A DNA stretch of 64,000 nucleotides from Shewanella sp. VB17 (GCF_013248905.1 NZ_JABRVS010000001.1:434001-498000); one strand, 5' to 3'. Positions 16,592 to 25,444 are shown, counted from the first letter of the stretch. Made by a program: numbers and translations. Notes: generated from the sequence alone by a model not told the origin.

Positions 16592-16979
16592 TGTTGTAGC
16601 TATCTTGCCAAGCTCGGTCAGGCCAAGGGTTTTTAGCCCGTCTGGGTGATAAGAGCGGCAAGGTAGCACATTAAAAACTAATCAAGGTTGTGGTAAACGA
16701 TGAAGTAATGGCTCAGTCCAACCAATGTCAGCCAGAACAGGCCAAGGATATGCAGTAAACATAATCCGTATGGGTGTTTAAATTTTAACAGGCGCAAGGG
16801 TACGGATTTCATTTGGGGCGCATTTCCTTTTAAAAAAGACTTGTTAAGCCCGTATATATGGCAGTACAACCGCTTTTAGCGGAAAAGAGTCACATCAAAT
16901 GACAACGAGATTAGTAGCAGGAAAGTAGATAACTGAGGTTAAAAATACCTTGGTTAGGCAGGTATTAGCTTGACTAACC
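16592..16979 (+). other. Noncoding 3' part of the IS, possible bridge/seekRNA region
   Basis: About 390 bases follow the transposase inside the element and hold no ORF. In IS1111-group elements the guide RNA is encoded downstream of the transposase, so this is the expected place. A compact hairpin (CCGCTTTTAGCGG, 16869-16881) is visible; target-binding loops cannot be assigned by eye. Confidence 0.4.
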
Positions 16980-16991
16980 GGGAGCGTCCAT

Positions 16992-17397
16992 ATATGGCAT
17001 ATTATTTTTGGGAAATATCAATGGTGGCGCTGCTGTGGGCGGCTATTTAGCATATGATCCCCAAGAAGAATGTTTAATTTTGGAGGGTATGACAGTATGC
17101 AAGCTGGGTCCGCTATTGGGGTTCCCGGTGCTGCTGGTGGGGGAGTTGGAGTAGAGTTTAGTATTTTTTGATTCTCCAAACTTTAAAGCAGCTTTAAGCG
17201 GTAAATATCACATGTCTGGGCTTGAGTTGGGGTTTGGCAAGGTTTCGTTAGATGTAGAGGTAATAAAACCATTTAATAGCGAGATTACCGGTTACCAATT
17301 GACCCCGTCTTTTAGTGGTGGGGCATTACAAAAAATGCCGACTCCGAAGGCGTATTATAATGTAGGTGGTGGTGAACAATTTCCATTAAGCAATTAA
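16992..17397 (+). pseudogene. Remainder of the orphan RHS toxin tip, frameshifted
   Basis: Right of the IS the sequence reads as tip protein in shifting frames. These are a glycine-rich segment (NGGAAVGGYLAYDPQEE), then in another frame YDSMQAGSAIGVPGAAGGG and VGVEFSIF, then DSPNFKAALSGKYHMSGLEL to QFPLSN with a stop at 17397. The Gly/Ala-rich part corresponds to the pre-toxin segment of the intact RHS protein. The last 75 residues would be the effector end, and the ORF from ATG 17212 is only its tail. At least two frameshifts besides the IS make it inactive. The toxin family was not recognised. Confidence 0.65.
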
Positions 17398-17443
17398 CAT
17401 TTGCTATAAATGTCTTCATAATTAATTTTTATTGAGGTGTTTT

Positions 17444-17857
17444 ATGAATAGGTTTGGTAGTGTCATGAGTTGCTTTTGTGTTACTTTTATTGTGGCCATG
17501 TGGGTTTTTATGCTTATGCCTGATGATGTCATTGAATCAGCGATGAGTAAAATTGAATTTGAATCAGAATATGAGATGTTTGGTGGTTATCATTATAATA
17601 CTTTGATTAGAAAGGGGACGCTGAACGGATTCTCGACTTGTATAAAAAACTATGAGCCTATTAGTGACCATCGTAAAGCTATCGGGGATCCGAAACAGTT
17701 CAATTTGATTATTAATGAAGGGGTGAAATTAAATTTAAGTGTATATGGCGTTAATGTACACAATTTTTCAGCAGTAGAAACATTACACAATAATGATAAG
17801 CGAAATTCTAAGTATTATAGTGTTAATTGTGACTTAAGCCTTTTAGGAGTGAACTAG
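17444..17857 (+). CDS. Membrane-anchored small protein, candidate immunity for the orphan tip
   Basis: About 137 residues from ATG 17444, preceded by GAGGTG; the TTG at 17432 is less likely. An N-terminal hydrophobic segment (VMSCFCVTFIVAMWVFMLM) acts as anchor or signal. The remaining 105 residues are soluble, with cysteines at STCIKNYEP and VNCDLS. It sits 46 bases after the end of the orphan toxin tip, where an immunity gene is expected, and is AT-rich like the other tip-linked genes. No family was recognised, so the immunity role is inferred from position only. Confidence 0.6.
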   Translation: MNRFGSVMSCFCVTFIVAMWVFMLMPDDVIESAMSKIEFESEYEMFGGYHYNTLIRKGTLNGFSTCIKNYEPISDHRKAIGDPKQFNLIINEGVKLNLSVYGVNVHNFSAVETLHNNDKRNSKYYSVNCDLSLLGVN

Positions 17858-18278
17858 TGCAACTAACATTAAATCACCAAAGTAAGTAAGAGGTAGGACA
17901 GGTATAACTTTTAGACTAAGCAAAACCCTTTTACATTAGCTTTTCTAAAGCCACTGCTTTATTCGGCCTACTTACCTTATGAACTGCGAAGCTGACTTTT
18001 GTCCAAAACCGCGTTAGGGCCAGACAAACCCAAATCGAAGCAACCAATGCTTTGCTTTAGACAAGGGTGTAGATGCGGCTGCAGGCTTTGACAGCACGGA
18101 CGCTGTCGTAGAGGCTATAGGGATATACTCGTGCCGTCCTGCAGAAGTATCTGCACATCAGTCTGCTGCAAACAATAAACACCAACGAGGCTTTGGTGAT
18201 CAGCAAGCTAACCAAACACCAAATTCGCCCAATGAGGCCACCACAAAAGAGACTTAACACTTGTTCTCCGACAAGTGA
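17858..18278. other. Intergenic border of the accessory island
   Basis: 421 bases without a convincing gene. Both strands have ORF-like stretches at 18057-18257 (a plus frame reads GVDAAAGFDSTDAVVEAIG), but neither has a start signal or a family resemblance. It may be debris from an older element. A 7-bp hairpin closes the region. Confidence 0.3.
18258..18277 (-). terminator. Hairpin at the end of pldB
   Basis: CACTTGT-TCTCCG-ACAAGTG forms a perfect 7-bp stem directly after the pldB stop. The T-run is weak, so its terminator strength is uncertain. Confidence 0.4.
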
Positions 18279-19274
18279 TTAAACACTATGTGTTTGCAAG
18301 AAATCAACCAATGCTGTTAATGCCATATTTCGACTCTCATCTTGCTCCATAAAAATTTCATGGCGTGCATGGGGGATGTTGACAAGCTGGCACACATTAC
18401 CGACGGCGCGATGTTGAGCGGCATTATCAATGATGGTGTCTTCATCGGCCTGCAGTATTAAGATGGGGATAGGGCTGTTTTTGGCAGCTTGTATCGTTTG
18501 TTCTAGTACATCAATGGATTCAATGAGCCAATGATTGGTGGGTGAGCCGAGTTGAAGTGTTGGCTGTCGTTGATAAAGGCGACGATAATGGTGATAGCGT
18601 AATTGACTGCGGGTTAGATCATTATTGGCAAATTTATCAGGAGTATAATCTTTGCCGCCTAAAACATAATTTGGCGCTTTACTGTCTGATGTTGTGTCGA
18701 GTTTTTGGGCTAACCAACGAATAGCGCTTTGGCTAACAGGCAGTTTAATACCATACATTGGGGCTGAAAATACGGCCGCGTTGAATATTGTTGGATGCGT
18801 TTCGATATAGAGCGTTCCTATGGCACTGCCCATAGAATGCCCCACGAGAAACAGTGCTTGATGTTGCTTAGGTATGACAACCATGTCCATGAAATAGCTG
18901 AAATCATCAACATAGGTACTGAACTTATCAATATGCCCCTGATGAGGATTAGCTGTGATACGGCTTGATAACCCCTGACCACGATGATCAATGGCGTAGA
19001 TGCTATAGCCTTGGTGGTATAGGTCGAAAATCAGCTCTTGGTATTTAAGGTAAGACTCGACTCGACCATTACTGATAACAATGGCTTTGTGGCTTTGTGG
19101 GTGCTCAATGAGGGCATAAGCTAACGTGATATTGTCGTGAGTCTTGATAACCGATTGCGTGACGTTATCCCAAAAATCTTGCTGTTTGAGGGTGTTTAAC
19201 GCCTGTTCAGATGAAAATGTGAGTTGAGGTACTTGAGGCTGCAAACAAGCTTGCGGGTTAAGAGCTCGTGACAT
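18279..19274 (-). CDS. pldB: Lysophospholipase, alpha/beta hydrolase (PldB type)
   Basis: 331 residues. The alpha/beta-hydrolase fold of the monoglyceride lipase/PldB group is shown by AIDHRGQGLSSR (near residue 98), the nucleophile elbow GHSMGSAIG (serine about 147), the late acid in LQADEDTIID and the histidine in NIPHARHEIFMEQD. PldB releases fatty acids from lysophospholipids at the inner membrane or in the cytosol. No signal peptide is seen. It is monocistronic here, with its own upstream gap of 139 bases to the DUF885 gene. Substrate choice within the family is not certain. Confidence 0.85.
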   Translation of the reverse strand: MSRALNPQACLQPQVPQLTFSSEQALNTLKQQDFWDNVTQSVIKTHDNITLAYALIEHPQSHKAIVISNGRVESYLKYQELIFDLYHQGYSIYAIDHRGQGLSSRITANPHQGHIDKFSTYVDDFSYFMDMVVIPKQHQALFLVGHSMGSAIGTLYIETHPTIFNAAVFSAPMYGIKLPVSQSAIRWLAQKLDTTSDSKAPNYVLGGKDYTPDKFANNDLTRSQLRYHHYRRLYQRQPTLQLGSPTNHWLIESIDVLEQTIQAAKNSPIPILILQADEDTIIDNAAQHRAVGNVCQLVNIPHARHEIFMEQDESRNMALTALVDFLQTHSV

Positions 19275-19413
19275 GATGACAACACAGAGTTATTTATGCT
19301 TGTTTGACAGTGTAGCACAGAGTGTAAATCAACCTGAACTCAGGTTAATTTAGCTGCGAATACAGGATGCGCTGACTCACTCGCAGTGTCGTGGTTTTGG
19401 TTGTTCTGTTGAG

Positions 19414-21186
19414 TTATTTTTGGGCCGAAATAAAATCTTGAATTTGCTGCTCTAGTACTAGCATGGGGACTGAGCCATGTTCGAGTATAGCATCATGGAA
19501 GGAGCGAATATCGAATTGGTCACCTAGCTGCTGTTCTGCTTGGGTCCGTAGGCGTTTAATGGTGAGTTCTCCTATTTTGTACGACAGAGCTTGGCCTGGC
19601 CATGTGATATAACGGTCTATTTCGGTGGTCACATTATGTAATGATAAGGCTGTGTTGCTGGCCATAAAATCCAGTGCTTGTTGACGACTCCAGCCTTTAG
19701 CGTGCATTCCGGTGTCAACCACTAAGCGTGCTGCACGCCACATCTCATAGGTTAAGCGGCCGAAATTACTGTAGGGATCTTGGTAGAAGCCCGCTTCTAA
19801 TCCTAGATACTCACAATAGAGCCCCCAACCTTCACCAAAGGCTGAAATATAACTATAGCGACGAAATTTAGGCAGTGAAGTGAGCTCTGTATTGAGGGAT
19901 ATCTGCAGGTGGTGGCCAGGAACAGCTTCGTGGAGTGTCAGGGCTTCCATTTCATAGAGTGGACGCTTATTTAAGGCGTAAGTGTTGACCCAATAATAAC
20001 CAGGTTCGTCACTGCGGTTTGAACCAGAGTAGCGCCCTGTGGTGTATTTTGGGGCTATTTCTGCTGGAACTTCTTTTATTCCATAAGGGGTTCGTGGTAG
20101 TTTGCCAAAAAATTTGGGCAAGATAGCATCGGCTTTCTTGGCAATATAGGCCGCCTCTTTTAACAGTTCCTGTTTTGTTTTGGGGTAAAACTGAGGATCG
20201 GTTCGCAGAAAATTAAGAAACTCGGCGAATGTGCCTTTAAAGCCGACCTCAGCGATCACTTTGTCCATTTCGCCTCTAATCCGTTTAACCTCTTGTAGGC
20301 CCAGTAGATGAACCTGATCTGAGTTCATGTCTAAGGTGGTGTAATACCTGACGCGATTCTCGTAGAATGCTTTTCCATCAGTGAGGTTCGCTGTCGCTAT
20401 GCTGGTACGTGCAGCGGGTATATATTCTTGAGTGATAAAGTCATAAAATTCTTGATACAAAGGTAATACTGTATTTTCGACTAAAGTGCGACCTTGCTCA
20501 GTGAATGTCACTTTTTGTGCATGACTAAAATGTGTGGGATATTGGGTAAAAGGCGTAAAGTATCCACTTTTTTCAACTGGGAGTATAAAAGCGCGAATAC
20601 TGTTTTCAAATCCATTTAACGTGACTTTAGGGGGGGTAATGCCTGTCGTTAATCCTTGCTGTAACCAATAAGTCTGCTGGGCAAAATACTCAGGTAGGGC
20701 CTCAAGTTTGGCCAAGTAATTTAAATAGTCTTGCGCTGTAGCAAAGCGGGCTTGGGTGATCGAGGCTATATCGGAATGAAAACCACTCTCTGATGAGATG
20801 GGTTGGTAATGGTCCTTGTATTTATACAGGTCGACATTGTTTTGTAGCTGGTTTTGTAAGATCTGTGCGTTGATTTTATTTTCTTTAGAAAGGTTACTTT
20901 TGTCGAGTGATTTAAGAGAGCCAAGCAGCTGTTCACGTCTTATATTGAGCTTTGCTAGAGTAGCCGACGACATATCCGTGAGTTTTCCTGCTTGGGATAG
21001 GCGGCCTTGATCGTAGGCAAAGTTTGGATCGGCATCCAATGTTATTTCCCAGGCTTCATCTATTAAGTGTTGCAGTGGGGCATTTTTTTGTGCTTGCAGA
21101 GCGTGCTGCTCAGTTAATGAGATATTTTTTATTTGGCAGGCGCTTAAGCTGATTGTCAGTATGCAATAAGCAAGTATCTTGTACAT
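19414..21186 (-). CDS. DUF885 family lipoprotein, putative metallopeptidase-like
   Basis: 590 residues. The lipobox LSAC at residues 13-16 marks a lipoprotein, so it is membrane-anchored in the periplasm. DUF885 features include YENRVRYYTTLDM, HEAVPGHHLQ near residue 418 (HExxxGHH-like, zinc-ligand appearance) and SAFGEGWGLYCEYLG, followed by the conserved C-terminal MWRAARLVVDTGMH. The usual length of about 600 is met. Family members are presumed peptidases but few have known substrates. It stands alone between pldB and hemN. Confidence 0.8.
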   Translation of the reverse strand: MYKILAYCILTISLSACQIKNISLTEQHALQAQKNAPLQHLIDEAWEITLDADPNFAYDQGRLSQAGKLTDMSSATLAKLNIRREQLLGSLKSLDKSNLSKENKINAQILQNQLQNNVDLYKYKDHYQPISSESGFHSDIASITQARFATAQDYLNYLAKLEALPEYFAQQTYWLQQGLTTGITPPKVTLNGFENSIRAFILPVEKSGYFTPFTQYPTHFSHAQKVTFTEQGRTLVENTVLPLYQEFYDFITQEYIPAARTSIATANLTDGKAFYENRVRYYTTLDMNSDQVHLLGLQEVKRIRGEMDKVIAEVGFKGTFAEFLNFLRTDPQFYPKTKQELLKEAAYIAKKADAILPKFFGKLPRTPYGIKEVPAEIAPKYTTGRYSGSNRSDEPGYYWVNTYALNKRPLYEMEALTLHEAVPGHHLQISLNTELTSLPKFRRYSYISAFGEGWGLYCEYLGLEAGFYQDPYSNFGRLTYEMWRAARLVVDTGMHAKGWSRQQALDFMASNTALSLHNVTTEIDRYITWPGQALSYKIGELTIKRLRTQAEQQLGDQFDIRSFHDAILEHGSVPMLVLEQQIQDFISAQK

Positions 21187-21382
21187 AAAAACCCTTTATT
21201 GCTTTTTTATAAGGGGATAGCGTTAAATGCATCCTAGTTTGAGTTAGGTTAACACCTTTAGGGTTTACTGTAATCTTACTGTGTGTTTTTTGTGTGGTTA
21301 AATAAATCAGCGAGATAAGGTTGATAGTGTAAAAGGGCCTGCGTTACACAAGCTCTTTGGTTTATTTGACGAGTCAGTTGAG

Positions 21383-22759
21383 TTAGATCACTCGAGAAAA
21401 CTGCTGTTGTCTTGCTTTTTGACGATAATAAACATCAAAACAGATACAGATATTACGAATGAGCAAACGGCCTGTGGCACTAATGGTGATCTTTCGCTCT
21501 GTAATATCGACGAGTTTATCGTCAACAAAGGTTTGCAGTAAGCTAAGATCTTCGCTGAAGTATTCTTCAAAGTTAATCGCTAGCATCTCATCTATTTTTG
21601 CCATATCTAAATCGAAGTGACAGATCAATTGCTTAATTACCACACGACGTATTTTATCATCATGATTTAAGCTATACCCTTTCCATAAAGCGTGGCCAGA
21701 CTTGTCAAGTGAATCGTAGTATGGGCTTATGTCTTTTTGATTTTGTGCATAACAATCACCGATCTGGCTGATTGACGAGACTCCTAAGCCTAATAAATCG
21801 CATTCCTCTTGAGTGGTGTAACCTTGGAAGTTTCTGTGAAGGCGTCCTTGGTTTTGCAGTATCGATAGTTCGTCATCGGGCTTAGCAAAATGATCCATGC
21901 CAATGTATTGGTAACCCGCAGTGGTTAATATTTCAATTGTCTGGTGTAGCATCTCCAGCTTTTGCTGAGGGGATGCTAAATCTTGGTCTTTAATTTTACG
22001 CTGAGCCGCGAAACGTGCAGGCAGATGAGCGTAGTTAAATACAGATAGGCGGTCGGGATCGAGATCTAATACTCGCCGCATTGTCTCTGCGAACGTTTGT
22101 GGTGTTTGATGTGGCAAGCCGTAGATCAGGTCAATGTTTGTCGATACAAAGCCCAGTTCTTTTGCTCTGCTCATCAAATCGAAGATAAATTGTTCATCTT
22201 GTTCACGATTAACTGCCATCTGTACTTTCTTATTGAAATCTTGTACACCGATAGAAATTCGATTAAAGCCCGCTTCTTTTAGTGAATCTAACATAGATAG
22301 CTTAATTTCACGTGGGTCTATCTCGATGGAGAACTCACCTTTGTCGGCAACATTGAAGTTTTTTTTGATGAGCGCCGAAAGCGTAATAATCTGATCTGGA
22401 CTTAAGAACGTAGGTGTACCACCGCCCCAATGGATCTGAGTCACAAGGTAGTTTTTAAAAAGAGGAGCACGTTTAATGATCTCTGCGGCAAGATATTCTA
22501 TATATTGATCGGCTTTATGCGGGTGGCGGGTGATCACCTTATTACAGCCACAATAGTAGCAAAGCTTAGCGCAAAAAGGGATGTGAACATAAAGAGATAG
22601 CTTGTCATTGCAACTGTTTGCAATTGAGGTTAACAGTTGATTTTCGGTAAAAGAGTTATCGAATTCCAATGCTGTAGGATAAGAAGTATAACGGGGGCCG
22701 CTGTAATTGTATTTTTCGATCATTGACTGATCCCAATTAATGTGGATGTTGTGCTTCAA
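21383..22759 (-). CDS. hemN: Oxygen-independent coproporphyrinogen III dehydrogenase
   Basis: About 458 residues, collinear with E. coli HemN. It has INWDQSMIEKYNYSGPRYTS at the start, the radical-SAM cluster motif CAKLCYYCGC (about 60-70), HWGGGTPTFL, EIDPREI, GVQDFNKKVQ, and the C-terminal RQQQFSRVI. It decarboxylates coproporphyrinogen III to protoporphyrinogen IX without oxygen, in the cytosol. The start codon is unusual: no ATG fits, and the frame opens with TTG at 22789. I prefer the TTG at 22759, eight bases after GGAG, because it gives the family's length; GTG 22768 is another option. An FNR-like site lies about 105 bases upstream. Confidence 0.92.
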   Translation of the reverse strand: MKHNIHINWDQSMIEKYNYSGPRYTSYPTALEFDNSFTENQLLTSIANSCNDKLSLYVHIPFCAKLCYYCGCNKVITRHPHKADQYIEYLAAEIIKRAPLFKNYLVTQIHWGGGTPTFLSPDQIITLSALIKKNFNVADKGEFSIEIDPREIKLSMLDSLKEAGFNRISIGVQDFNKKVQMAVNREQDEQFIFDLMSRAKELGFVSTNIDLIYGLPHQTPQTFAETMRRVLDLDPDRLSVFNYAHLPARFAAQRKIKDQDLASPQQKLEMLHQTIEILTTAGYQYIGMDHFAKPDDELSILQNQGRLHRNFQGYTTQEECDLLGLGVSSISQIGDCYAQNQKDISPYYDSLDKSGHALWKGYSLNHDDKIRRVVIKQLICHFDLDMAKIDEMLAINFEEYFSEDLSLLQTFVDDKLVDITERKITISATGRLLIRNICICFDVYYRQKARQQQFSRVI

Positions 22760-22862
22760 GGCCTGCACTCCGAGCGAGTTATTTAGCAAGGTATAAAGTA
22801 TGCATCTTCATTGATGAGATGATTATGATCTAGGTTATAAAAATGTGCCTTTTAGCATTTTT

Positions 22863-22876
22863 TTAAGTGAGATCAA
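22863..22876 (-). promoter_or_regulatory. FNR/EtrA-like site upstream of hemN
   Basis: TTAAGTGAGATCAA matches TTGATNNNNATCAA at 8 of 10 defined positions. Anaerobic induction of hemN by FNR-type regulators is known in other proteobacteria. It overlaps the end of the DUF2489 gene. Confidence 0.35.
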
Positions 22877-23340
22877 TGTAAGGGAGGAGGGGTGAATGAG
22901 GTGAGCAGTTTAGCTTCGTGTAGAATATCTGTTTTTAGTTCAGCTTCTGAACACATACGCGCATAGTCCAGTTTCATGCGAGCTTTTTTTTCAAGTTGCT
23001 TTCTTTTTGCCATGATAGGGTGAGATTCGATGACAGCGAAGTGTTTAAAAATAGCGGGATAATCGTGAGCGACTTGCTCAGACATTGAGATAATGCCGAA
23101 TAGTTTAGCGATTCTCATCACACCTTCAGATAACTCACACCTATCATCTAGCATTGCGGCGGCAATATATCGGATACTGTCTAAATGTTCATCTAGTTTA
23201 GCTTGCTGTGCAATGTCAAGTTCAGCTTGTTTTGTTACCTTGTCCGCGGTTTGCTTGCGTAGCTTTAAGATGAGTATGCTTGCATAGCAGGTGAGAAAGA
23301 TTACTAGGATACCGCTTAATGTAAGTAGCACTATTGTCAT
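22873..23340 (-). CDS. DUF2489 family membrane-anchored protein
   Basis: About 155 residues from MTIVLLTLSG; an in-frame ATG 30 bases upstream would add ten residues. One N-terminal transmembrane helix (about 1-25) is followed by a Lys/Gln-rich coiled-coil-like stretch (LRKQTADKVTKQAELDIAQQ). A conserved DUF2489 body (IRYIAAAMLDDRCELSEGVMR, EQVAHDYPAIFKHF) comes after it. In Shewanella and Vibrio this gene sits between hemN and yihI, as here. The function is unknown. Confidence 0.8.
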   Translation of the reverse strand: MTIVLLTLSGILVIFLTCYASILILKLRKQTADKVTKQAELDIAQQAKLDEHLDSIRYIAAAMLDDRCELSEGVMRIAKLFGIISMSEQVAHDYPAIFKHFAVIESHPIMAKRKQLEKKARMKLDYARMCSEAELKTDILHEAKLLTSFTPPPLH

Positions 23341-23464
23341 TGTATGTCCTGAAATATAGCTTAATGTCATAATACTTGTTTCAACGTCCTGAGTAGGATA
23401 GCTGAAGCTGGATTCAAGTCACAAGCCGTTATTGGAGAAGGGTTATTTTTTGGCGTTATTTATA

Positions 23465-23492
23465 AAAATGGCATCAATATCGATGCCATTTA
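23465..23492 (-). terminator. Rho-independent terminator of yihI
   Basis: On the minus strand ATGGCATCGATATTGATGCC AT forms an 8-bp stem followed by TTTTTAT. It is placed 20 bases after the yihI stop. Confidence 0.7.
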
Positions 23493-23509
23493 GTCGAGTT
23501 GTTCAAACA

Positions 23510-24049
23510 TTACTCTTTGTTTTGAAAATCTTTAAGGAGATCAGCACCTGATTCAAATTTATTGAGCAGGTCATCATCGCTATTCTCAGTGACAGATTTC
23601 ATGACATGTTCAAGATCGTCAGCTTCAGTAATGCCCAATTTGTCCATCAGTGTTTCGATTTGAGTGATCTGCTTTTCAAGCCACTTTTGATCATCTTGAG
23701 GTAATTCTTTACCTTCTTCAAGCATATCGAGTAGCTGATTTAATCTGGGATCATCTTCTAACTTTAGGAGTTTCTGCTCATCGTTGAGTTTAGGTCCTTT
23801 CTCTTTTTTAGGTGTGATAACCTGAGTCGGGAGCACCAATTTGACTGGTGTTTTACTGCCGTGTCGTGGATCTTTCTTCTTTGCGCCAGCGCCTTGTGGT
23901 TGTGCGACAATATTCTCATTGTGGCGACTTCCAGCCTGGTTGCCAGAATCTTTCTTTTTACCTGCTAAAACACGTTCTTTCTTCTTGGTTCTTGGGGCTA
24001 ACTTAGGTGCATTTTCATTAGCTTTACGGGATTTTTTAGAGTGTGCCAT
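23510..24049 (-). CDS. yihI: Der GTPase-activating protein YihI
   Basis: 179 residues from ATG 24049 (MAHSKKSRKAN); the frame extends nine codons further without need. The basic low-complexity N-terminal half contains PRHGSKTPVKL, equivalent to the E. coli PRIGSKTPI stretch. The acidic helical C-terminus has EDDPRLNQLLDMLEEGKELP and IETLMDKLG. YihI stimulates the GTPase Der (EngA) and so tunes 50S ribosome assembly. The neighbours hemN, csrC-like RNA and engB match the E. coli order. Confidence 0.88.
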   Translation of the reverse strand: MAHSKKSRKANENAPKLAPRTKKKERVLAGKKKDSGNQAGSRHNENIVAQPQGAGAKKKDPRHGSKTPVKLVLPTQVITPKKEKGPKLNDEQKLLKLEDDPRLNQLLDMLEEGKELPQDDQKWLEKQITQIETLMDKLGITEADDLEHVMKSVTENSDDDLLNKFESGADLLKDFQNKE

Positions 24050-24111
24050 GGGTTTTCTCAATAACTGGTAATACAAATTAGGTATAGAAGCGTTGATAAC
24101 ATATCAATAAG

Positions 24112-24783
24112 CTAGCTTTGGCTGCGTTTTATATCAGATCCTGATGGTTTTTGCACCAAAATGAGATCGTTTGGTGCGAATGATAGCTTAAAACCAGTCT
24201 GTTCGGCTAGGAACTCGAAGGTTGAGTGTTGATAAAAGCTGACATGAGTGGGATTATTTTTATGATGCCATCGATCGAAGGAGCTAAGATCGGTGAGTAA
24301 TTTAGTGTTAATGGCAAGCCAGCCCCCAGGTTTAAGCATACTGCTCAAGAGTGCCCATTCTTTGAAGGGCGATCTAAAATGTTCAAAAACTTGATAACAA
24401 CCAATATAGTCATAGTGTCGCTTTAACAACTCATGATCGGGAGCGAAAAAGGGGTCATATTGGACCATACTATGTTGCTGTGAGTTAATCTTCGACAGTG
24501 AACTTGTTTGTAATACTCTGCCAAAATTAAGCCCAGATAGAGGAGAGGTTGTTCCTTGTTGGCACTGCGCACTTAAATTGAACATAAATTGAGAGAGTGC
24601 GGATTGTTTTTTTTGGCAGCTTTGTTGATATCTCAGCTTCTCTACTTGGGGAGGAAGGTGAGCGCTCGCGTCGGAAAAGACTAAATTACAATGATTACAG
24701 GTGTACACGTCGCGTTTTTTATTGCGATGAAATAGCCATGTTTGAGTATTGTGGCAAAGGGGGCATCTGCGCATTTTCAACAT
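24112..24783 (-). CDS. SAM-dependent methyltransferase with N-terminal zinc ribbon
   Basis: 223 residues. CPLCHNTQTW ... CNHCNLVFSD (residues 7-37) forms a four-cysteine zinc ribbon. The second half has the class I methyltransferase pattern, with YDYIGCYQVFEHF (post II) and LSSMLKPGGWLAINT (motif III), then NPTHVSFYQHSTFEFLAEQTGF. The glycine-rich SAM loop is poorly preserved. The substrate is unknown; small-molecule or sugar methylation is usual for this architecture. It ends 63 bases before yihI and starts just beyond the csrC-like terminator. Confidence 0.75.
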   Translation of the reverse strand: MLKMRRCPLCHNTQTWLFHRNKKRDVYTCNHCNLVFSDASAHLPPQVEKLRYQQSCQKKQSALSQFMFNLSAQCQQGTTSPLSGLNFGRVLQTSSLSKINSQQHSMVQYDPFFAPDHELLKRHYDYIGCYQVFEHFRSPFKEWALLSSMLKPGGWLAINTKLLTDLSSFDRWHHKNNPTHVSFYQHSTFEFLAEQTGFKLSFAPNDLILVQKPSGSDIKRSQS

Positions 24784-24820
24784 TGACCAACTATCAATAA
24801 GGGTATGGTCAAAATATCAT

Positions 24821-25097
24821 AAAAAAAGGCGACAGTATTACTGTCGCCTTCAAAAGGTGTAAAATACACCAATTCTTGTTTCAAGTATCCATACTTCTAT
24901 GTGACTTTCCCGGTCTATATCCATCTATTTCAGCTGCTTTCCTTGCATAGTCTTTTAGTTATTGGTCATCTAGACACTTTATTAATATCCTAAATCATCC
25001 TGACTATAGCTTTCGTAGAGGGTCTTCATGACGCATCTTCATCCTAATTGTCATCTATGACATTCATTAAACCATCCATGTTAGTTTTTTTGTTGGT
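24821..25097 (-). ncRNA. csrC: CsrC/CsrB-type sRNA that sequesters CsrA
   Basis: The minus-strand RNA of about 275 nt contains eight GGA motifs, including three AGGAT, one AGGAA and ATGGAT in the loop of AGTATGGATACT. It ends in a strong terminator (AAGGCGACAG ... CTGTCGCCTT plus T-run, 24821-24850). That terminator stem is nearly the one of E. coli csrC. The position between yihI and engB also matches E. coli csrC. Such RNAs bind CsrA through GGA loops and relieve its repression. The 5' end is inferred from the promoter below. Confidence 0.82.
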
Positions 25098-25103
25098 TTA
25101 GTG

Positions 25104-25131
25104 ATTACAACTTAAAAACAGCAAGCTGCAA
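25104..25131 (-). promoter_or_regulatory. Putative promoter of the csrC-like RNA
   Basis: On the minus strand TTGCAG (25126-25131) and TGTAAT (25104-25109) are 16 bases apart, giving a start near 25097. A TGTAAG half-site followed by CTACTA (about 25150-25167) lies some 55-70 bases upstream and resembles half of a UvrY/GacA upstream site. Confidence 0.4.
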
Positions 25132-25444
25132 AGTCATTGTCACTGAACCTGTAAGGTAGTGCTACTAGAGCGGTTTGGTTCCTTACTAAATCTTGCTGAC
25201 CTGGGTTTCATTTGAAATCACGACTCTTATTATTTTTATTTGAGTGGTCTTAATTATATTATTATTATTAAATATTTTTATTATTGTATCTTAAATGTAA
25301 CGTAGTCGAGAACTGTAAATTATTATTAATATTGTTATATAAACAGATGGGTTCATCTCGGTACGGGCCCAATTAAACCTAAATCTGTTAACGGTGTCAA
25401 GCATGTTTTTTGGGTGAAGTTTACGTAAAGGTAAGGTGGAGGGT
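25132..25444. other. AT-rich intergenic region between csrC-like RNA and cytochrome c4
   Basis: No ORF. It holds the presumed upstream control region of the sRNA and a very AT-rich stretch (25225-25340). I see no further gene. Confidence 0.4.

Larger units (their letters stand above)
15479..16991 (+). mobile_element. IS1111-type (IS110 family) insertion sequence, decayed
   Basis: Bounded by a perfect 12-base inverted pair, ATGGACGCTCCC at 15479-15490 and GGGAGCGTCCAT at 16980-16991. Subterminal inverted repeats of this length and sequence style are typical of the IS1111 subgroup. A third copy of GGAGCGTCCA lies just before the transposase start (15542-15551). The element interrupts the orphan RHS tip. 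The insertion strand matches the host gene. Confidence 0.85.

Noticed and set aside
18057..18260. 67-codon minus ORF and a 64-codon plus frame
   Set aside because: No start signal, no family resemblance and mutual overlap; kept only as an intergenic remark.
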